Of a stretch of 64,000 nucleotides of DNA, positions 60,823 through 64,000 are shown one piece after another (positions within the stretch are counted from its first letter, which is position 1; each line of letters starts with the position of its first letter). This DNA is from Vampirovibrio sp041737375. GTDB lineage: Bacteria > Cyanobacteriota > Vampirovibrionia > Vampirovibrionales > Vampirovibrionaceae. The position numbers were made by a program, and so were the translations under genes. The notes under the pieces were generated by a model, which saw only the letters and a list, made by a program, of their open reading frames with translations, searched no databases and had not been told where the DNA came from. Location of the stretch: assembly GCF_041737375.1 (NCBI RefSeq), contig NZ_JBGSRV010000010.1:636599-700598 (forward strand), read 5' to 3'.

Positions 60823-62610
60823 CTACTGCCCTCCCAGATTCACACCCAGCACCCGGATGACCTCTTCTACAGTAGTAACGCCGTTCAAAACCTTGGCACG
60901 ACCGTTCATACCCAAACTCTTCATACCGGCTGCCACAGCGGCATCCTCAATTTCCAAATCCGAATGGCTATCGTTAATTAACTGGCGAATTTCACGATCT
61001 ACAATCAAAATTTCATAAACCCCGCTTCGTCCCGCATAGCCAGAATTCATGCACAGTTCGCACCCTTTGCCCTTGTACAACATCAATGTCTCCACACGTT
61101 TGGCTTCTTCCGCAGAGGGAAATAAAAGCGCTTTCTCCGCGCTACTGGCCTCATAAGCGGTTTTGCAATAAGGACATATATTTCGGACCAGCCGCTGAGC
61201 CAAAACACCCACCAAGGCGGACCCGATCAAATTAGAAGCGGCCCCCATCTCGATCATTCGGGTAATGGTGGCAGCGGTCGTATTACTGTGAATGGTACTA
61301 AAAACAAGGTGGCCGGTTAAAGCCGCGTGAACCGCCGCCTCCAGGGTTTCATAGTCCCGAATTTCACCCACCATAATCACATCGGGATCCTGACGTAGCA
61401 AGGCCCGCATACTGCTGGCAAACGTGTAATCCGCCTTAGGATTTACCTGAGACTGGTTCAACCCTTCAATTTGTAATTCCACCGGATCTTCCACGGTGCA
61501 GATATTACGAATATCATCGTTAATGCGCTGCAATACCGTATACAACGTGGTGGTTTTACCAGAACCGGTAGGGCCACAAACCAGAATGATGCCATAAGGA
61601 GACTTGTACAAGTACTCCAGCTTGCGGATGTCTTCCTCATCAAAACCCAGCGCCTTAAAATCACTAATATTTTTAGAGGGCCGCAAAATCCGGATTACAA
61701 TTTTTTCCCGGTTATCGCTTACAGGTAAAGTATTAACCCGCAAGTTATATTCGGAACCCTTGTACTTAATGGTAATCCGACCATCCTGAGGACGACGATG
61801 CTCAGCAATATCCATACGGGCCATAACCTTAATGCGGGTTACAAAACTGGCTTCCATATTTTGCGGCACATCTAAAATGGTTCGCAAAATACCATCCACC
61901 CGAAAGCGCACCAAATACTTTTTAGGCCGGGGTTCAATATGAATATCACTGGCGTTCCGCTCAATGCCTTCTTCAATAATAGAGTTCACCAGCTTGATTA
62001 ATGGGTTACTGGCATCGGTTAGCTCAGCGTCTCGCTGCTGCTTGATGGTGTCCAGTTCTTTGTTCTGTTCCCGAAGCTGGCCCGAAAAACTGGAAATTTC
62101 TTCTTTTAAAGAAGAGGTGGAAGATTCCGCCATATTTTTATTGCAGAATTCCAGAAATTCAATACTGGTAGTAACAGCAACCAGTGGACGCATGCCGGTA
62201 ATAAAGGTAATCTCGTCAATAATTTCACGGTTGCCCGGATTAACCATGGCCACCACCAAACGCCCTCGTTCCTTGGCGATAGGCACCACCTGCTTGTCTC
62301 GAATAAACTCATCGGGGAGCAAGCTCATTAATTCTGGATTCAGGGGCATTTTTACAATATTGGCGTACTTCAATCCGTACTGAACAGCCAAGGCCTGCCC
62401 CAATTGTTCGGTGGTTATTTTTCCAGCCTTGACCAAAACCAGGCCAATAAATTGGCCCGACTGCTTGGCTTCCGTGAGGGCATGGGATAAATCCTGCTCG
62501 TTAATCAGCCCCGATTCTTGCAGAATTTCTCCAATACGCCGACGCGCCGGACGACTTGCCGCCGCCGCCGGAGGAACCGTATCTGTCAAATTTTTCTCTT
62601 CAAGGCTCAT
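60823..62610 (-). CDS. pilB: Type IV pilus/type II secretion assembly ATPase (PilB/GspE)
   Basis: This is the hexameric motor that extends pili or pseudopili. The N-terminal domain (about 25-150) is of the GspE N1 type. Walker A GPTGSGKTTTLY is at 346-357, with the Asp box, DPDVIMVGEIRD Walker B and the His box. The zinc tetracysteine is CPYC...CELC around 480-520. It has 595 residues. A TATAAT five bases before the ATG and no Shine-Dalgarno make its own start signal unusual. It lies 73 bases after the secretin gene. Confidence 0.94.
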   Translation of the reverse strand: MSLEEKNLTDTVPPAAAASRPARRRIGEILQESGLINEQDLSHALTEAKQSGQFIGLVLVKAGKITTEQLGQALAVQYGLKYANIVKMPLNPELMSLLPDEFIRDKQVVPIAKERGRLVVAMVNPGNREIIDEITFITGMRPLVAVTTSIEFLEFCNKNMAESSTSSLKEEISSFSGQLREQNKELDTIKQQRDAELTDASNPLIKLVNSIIEEGIERNASDIHIEPRPKKYLVRFRVDGILRTILDVPQNMEASFVTRIKVMARMDIAEHRRPQDGRITIKYKGSEYNLRVNTLPVSDNREKIVIRILRPSKNISDFKALGFDEEDIRKLEYLYKSPYGIILVCGPTGSGKTTTLYTVLQRINDDIRNICTVEDPVELQIEGLNQSQVNPKADYTFASSMRALLRQDPDVIMVGEIRDYETLEAAVHAALTGHLVFSTIHSNTTAATITRMIEMGAASNLIGSALVGVLAQRLVRNICPYCKTAYEASSAEKALLFPSAEEAKRVETLMLYKGKGCELCMNSGYAGRSGVYEILIVDREIRQLINDSHSDLEIEDAAVAAGMKSLGMNGRAKVLNGVTTVEEVIRVLGVNLGGQ

Positions 62611-62683
62611 TAATTATAGATACCAATAGGCCAGTCACCAGTATAATTTCGGTCAAACATCAGCCGAACTGAAACATTGATTC

Positions 62684-64000
62684 CTAATTTTTCAAAATCT
62701 CATCCATTAATTCTAAAAGCTGGGGTTTTTGAGATGGCTTTTGATAGACTCTACTTTCTTTTTGAACAGGCTTTGCCATCGATTTATCCCCTTTCAGCGT
62801 GTCCACACTGGGGGAAGAAATGGCTGGTATGGCCAGCATAATTTGCGGGGTTTTCAAAGCGTCTTTGGCCGGTAACCCTTGGTTAGAAGATTGTTCTAAG
62901 TGAACAGAGGGCCCCTCTTTGATATGACTTTTCATGGGCATCAAAGGCCCATCAACGGGTGTGCTATTACCCGACTGCGGCCCAATAAACCTGGGCAGGG
63001 AAACCGGCTGCAAACCACCCTGTCCCTGATTCAGGTTTCGATTTTTACCGGTTGCCGAATCCTGAAAATAACTCACCGCATTTTCTTTTAAAATGTGAGG
63101 GGTTACCATCAGCACCAGCTCGGTTTTATCCTTGTTATTGGTGTTGGTGGAACGAAACATGGCGCTGACAATGGGCAACTTGGACAAGCCCGGTATTCTG
63201 CTAATATCCGTTTGGGCCGTTTCTCGTAATAACCCGCCAATCACCAGTGTTTCCCCGTCCATGACCCGAACCCCGGAAAGGTTCATGCTACGGGTGGCCA
63301 GCAATACCGTAGAGGCAACCGTTCCATTCCCGTCATTGGCAGTCACCGTTCGCACCGGCTGAGTTACATTGGGCTGCAAATTCAGCACCACCGAACCATC
63401 ATTGAAAATTTGAGGCGTTAGCTCCAGCGTGACACCCGCATCCTGCGTGGTAATGCTGGTCGTAATGGTTTGTACCGCATTAACGATGGTATTGGACTGA
63501 CTAATGGTCGGTACCTGATCGGTAATACTGATACTGGCCGAGGTATTATCCATGGTCACAATGGTGGGGTTGGCCAGAATTTTACCCCTCAGATTCTGGT
63601 TTTGAAAACTGAGTGAAGCGCCACTGGTAAAAGTCTCTGGACGAGGCAATTGAAACTTGGGCTTGGCGAATGGGTTGGCCAAATCCAGCACATTCAGGCT
63701 GGTTCCGCCAGCAAATGTTTGTAAGCGCCCAATACGACCAAAATTAAAATTACCCCAGTCAGGTATCAGTGTTTTTAAAGTGGAATCCTGAATTTCCACC
63801 AGAGAGACCTCAATGGCCACTTGCGGACGCCGAACATCCACCTGCTCAATCACAGAGTCAATCAAAGCCAATTGTTCTTCGGTGGCCAAAACCGTTAGCG
63901 TTGCCGAGACAGGTTCAGCAATAAAGGTGACCCCACCAATACTAAAAGTCGCTAAGCCACCACCAGCACCACCGGCCATTCCGCCACCAGCGCCGCCAGC
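62684..64000 (-). CDS. Type IV pilus/type II secretin (5' part outside window)
   Basis: The frame stays open to the right edge; the visible part is 438 residues. A Gly-rich stretch (AGGAGGG) precedes an N-domain ending with VDVRRPQVAIEVSLVEIQ. The secretin pore domain follows, with VPTISQSNTIVNA, VTLELTPQIF and the RIPGLSKLPIVSAMFRSTNTNNKDKTELVLMVTPHIL signature region (shown in outline). A Ser/Pro-rich tail of about 120 residues follows the secretin domain. It forms the outer membrane channel for the pili built by pilB and pilC downstream. PilQ or GspD cannot be decided from this part. Confidence 0.9.
   Translation of the reverse strand, partial: AGGAGGGMAGGAGGGLATFSIGGVTFIAEPVSATLTVLATEEQLALIDSVIEQVDVRRPQVAIEVSLVEIQDSTLKTLIPDWGNFNFGRIGRLQTFAGGTSLNVLDLANPFAKPKFQLPRPETFTSGASLSFQNQNLRGKILANPTIVTMDNTSASISITDQVPTISQSNTIVNAVQTITTSITTQDAGVTLELTPQIFNDGSVVLNLQPNVTQPVRTVTANDGNGTVASTVLLATRSMNLSGVRVMDGETLVIGGLLRETAQTDISRIPGLSKLPIVSAMFRSTNTNNKDKTELVLMVTPHILKENAVSYFQDSATGKNRNLNQGQGGLQPVSLPRFIGPQSGNSTPVDGPLMPMKSHIKEGPSVHLEQSSNQGLPAKDALKTPQIMLAIPAISSPSVDTLKGDKSMAKPVQKESRVYQKPSQKPQLLELMDEILKN

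Noticed and set aside
1..64000. tRNA, rRNA or mobile-element genes
   Set aside because: I saw no cloverleaf arms with the T-loop signature, no rRNA motifs, no transposase or integrase, and no terminal inverted repeats with target duplications.

Overview
The window reads as a dense, ordinary chromosome segment of a Gram-negative (diderm) bacterium with roughly 50% GC by eye, about 46 protein genes on both strands, and no rRNA, tRNA, insertion sequence, phage or CRISPR array that I could find. Diderm traits are an Omp85/BamA protein next to a Skp-like chaperone, apolipoprotein N-acyltransferase, a secretin with GspE- and GspF-type proteins, a type IV pilin and several ArnT/GtrB-type lipid-linked glycosyltransferases. 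A saccharopine-dehydrogenase-like oxidoreductase resembles, from memory, a family typical of Cyanobacteria. There is no photosynthesis gene, and the glycine decarboxylase P-protein is split in two rather than fused. My best guess is a non-photosynthetic relative of Cyanobacteria (Vampirovibrionia/'Melainabacteria'). That placement is inference and needs a marker-gene tree.

Layout. 1-2.4 kb: the 5' part of a very long, acidic, Pro-rich, apparently disordered protein on the minus strand, running off the left edge. 2.6-11 kb: an ATP-grasp-like protein, aroQ, prfB with a programmed +1 frameshift, a short lineage-type protein, two tandem WYL regulators, a uridine-kinase-like protein, a bacterial homologue of the mitochondrial fission process protein MTFP1/MTP18, and pth. 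11-19.5 kb: a TlyA-type methyltransferase, the glycine cleavage system gcvT-gcvH-gcvPA-gcvPB, bioD, the saccharopine-dehydrogenase-like gene and ruvC. 19.5-31.6 kb: lnt, a TPR protein, a repeat-bearing membrane protein, ldcA, a secreted beta-propeller, dapF and a three-gene glycolipid/glycosylation cluster. 31.8-41.3 kb: bamA-like, skp-like, mutS, mnmE, nagZ and glycerate kinase. 41.5-47.1 kb: a GT-C membrane protein, a type IV pilin, a histidine kinase/response regulator pair and an AMIN-like membrane protein. 47.3-59.5 kb: gap-tpiA-dut-dtd, hemA-hemC, metK, nanE, dgt-dnaG-rpoD. 59.6-64 kb: a minus-strand secretin-pilB-pilC operon cut by the right edge.

How they work together. The genes cover central carbon metabolism (gap, tpiA, glycerate kinase, gcv), cofactors (bioD, hemA, hemC, metK), envelope biogenesis and peptidoglycan recycling (dapF, ldcA, nagZ, nanE, lnt, bamA, skp, glycosyltransferases), type IV pili or type II secretion, and information processing (prfB, pth, dtd, mutS, ruvC, mnmE, dnaG, rpoD).

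The most unusual item is the MTFP1/MTP18-like protein at about 9.6-10.5 kb. Other points are the disordered protein at the left edge, a terminator whose stem-loop overlaps the apparent start of a histidine kinase, and a set of promoter-like sites with mostly 17-19 bp spacing and TANAAT-type -10 boxes.
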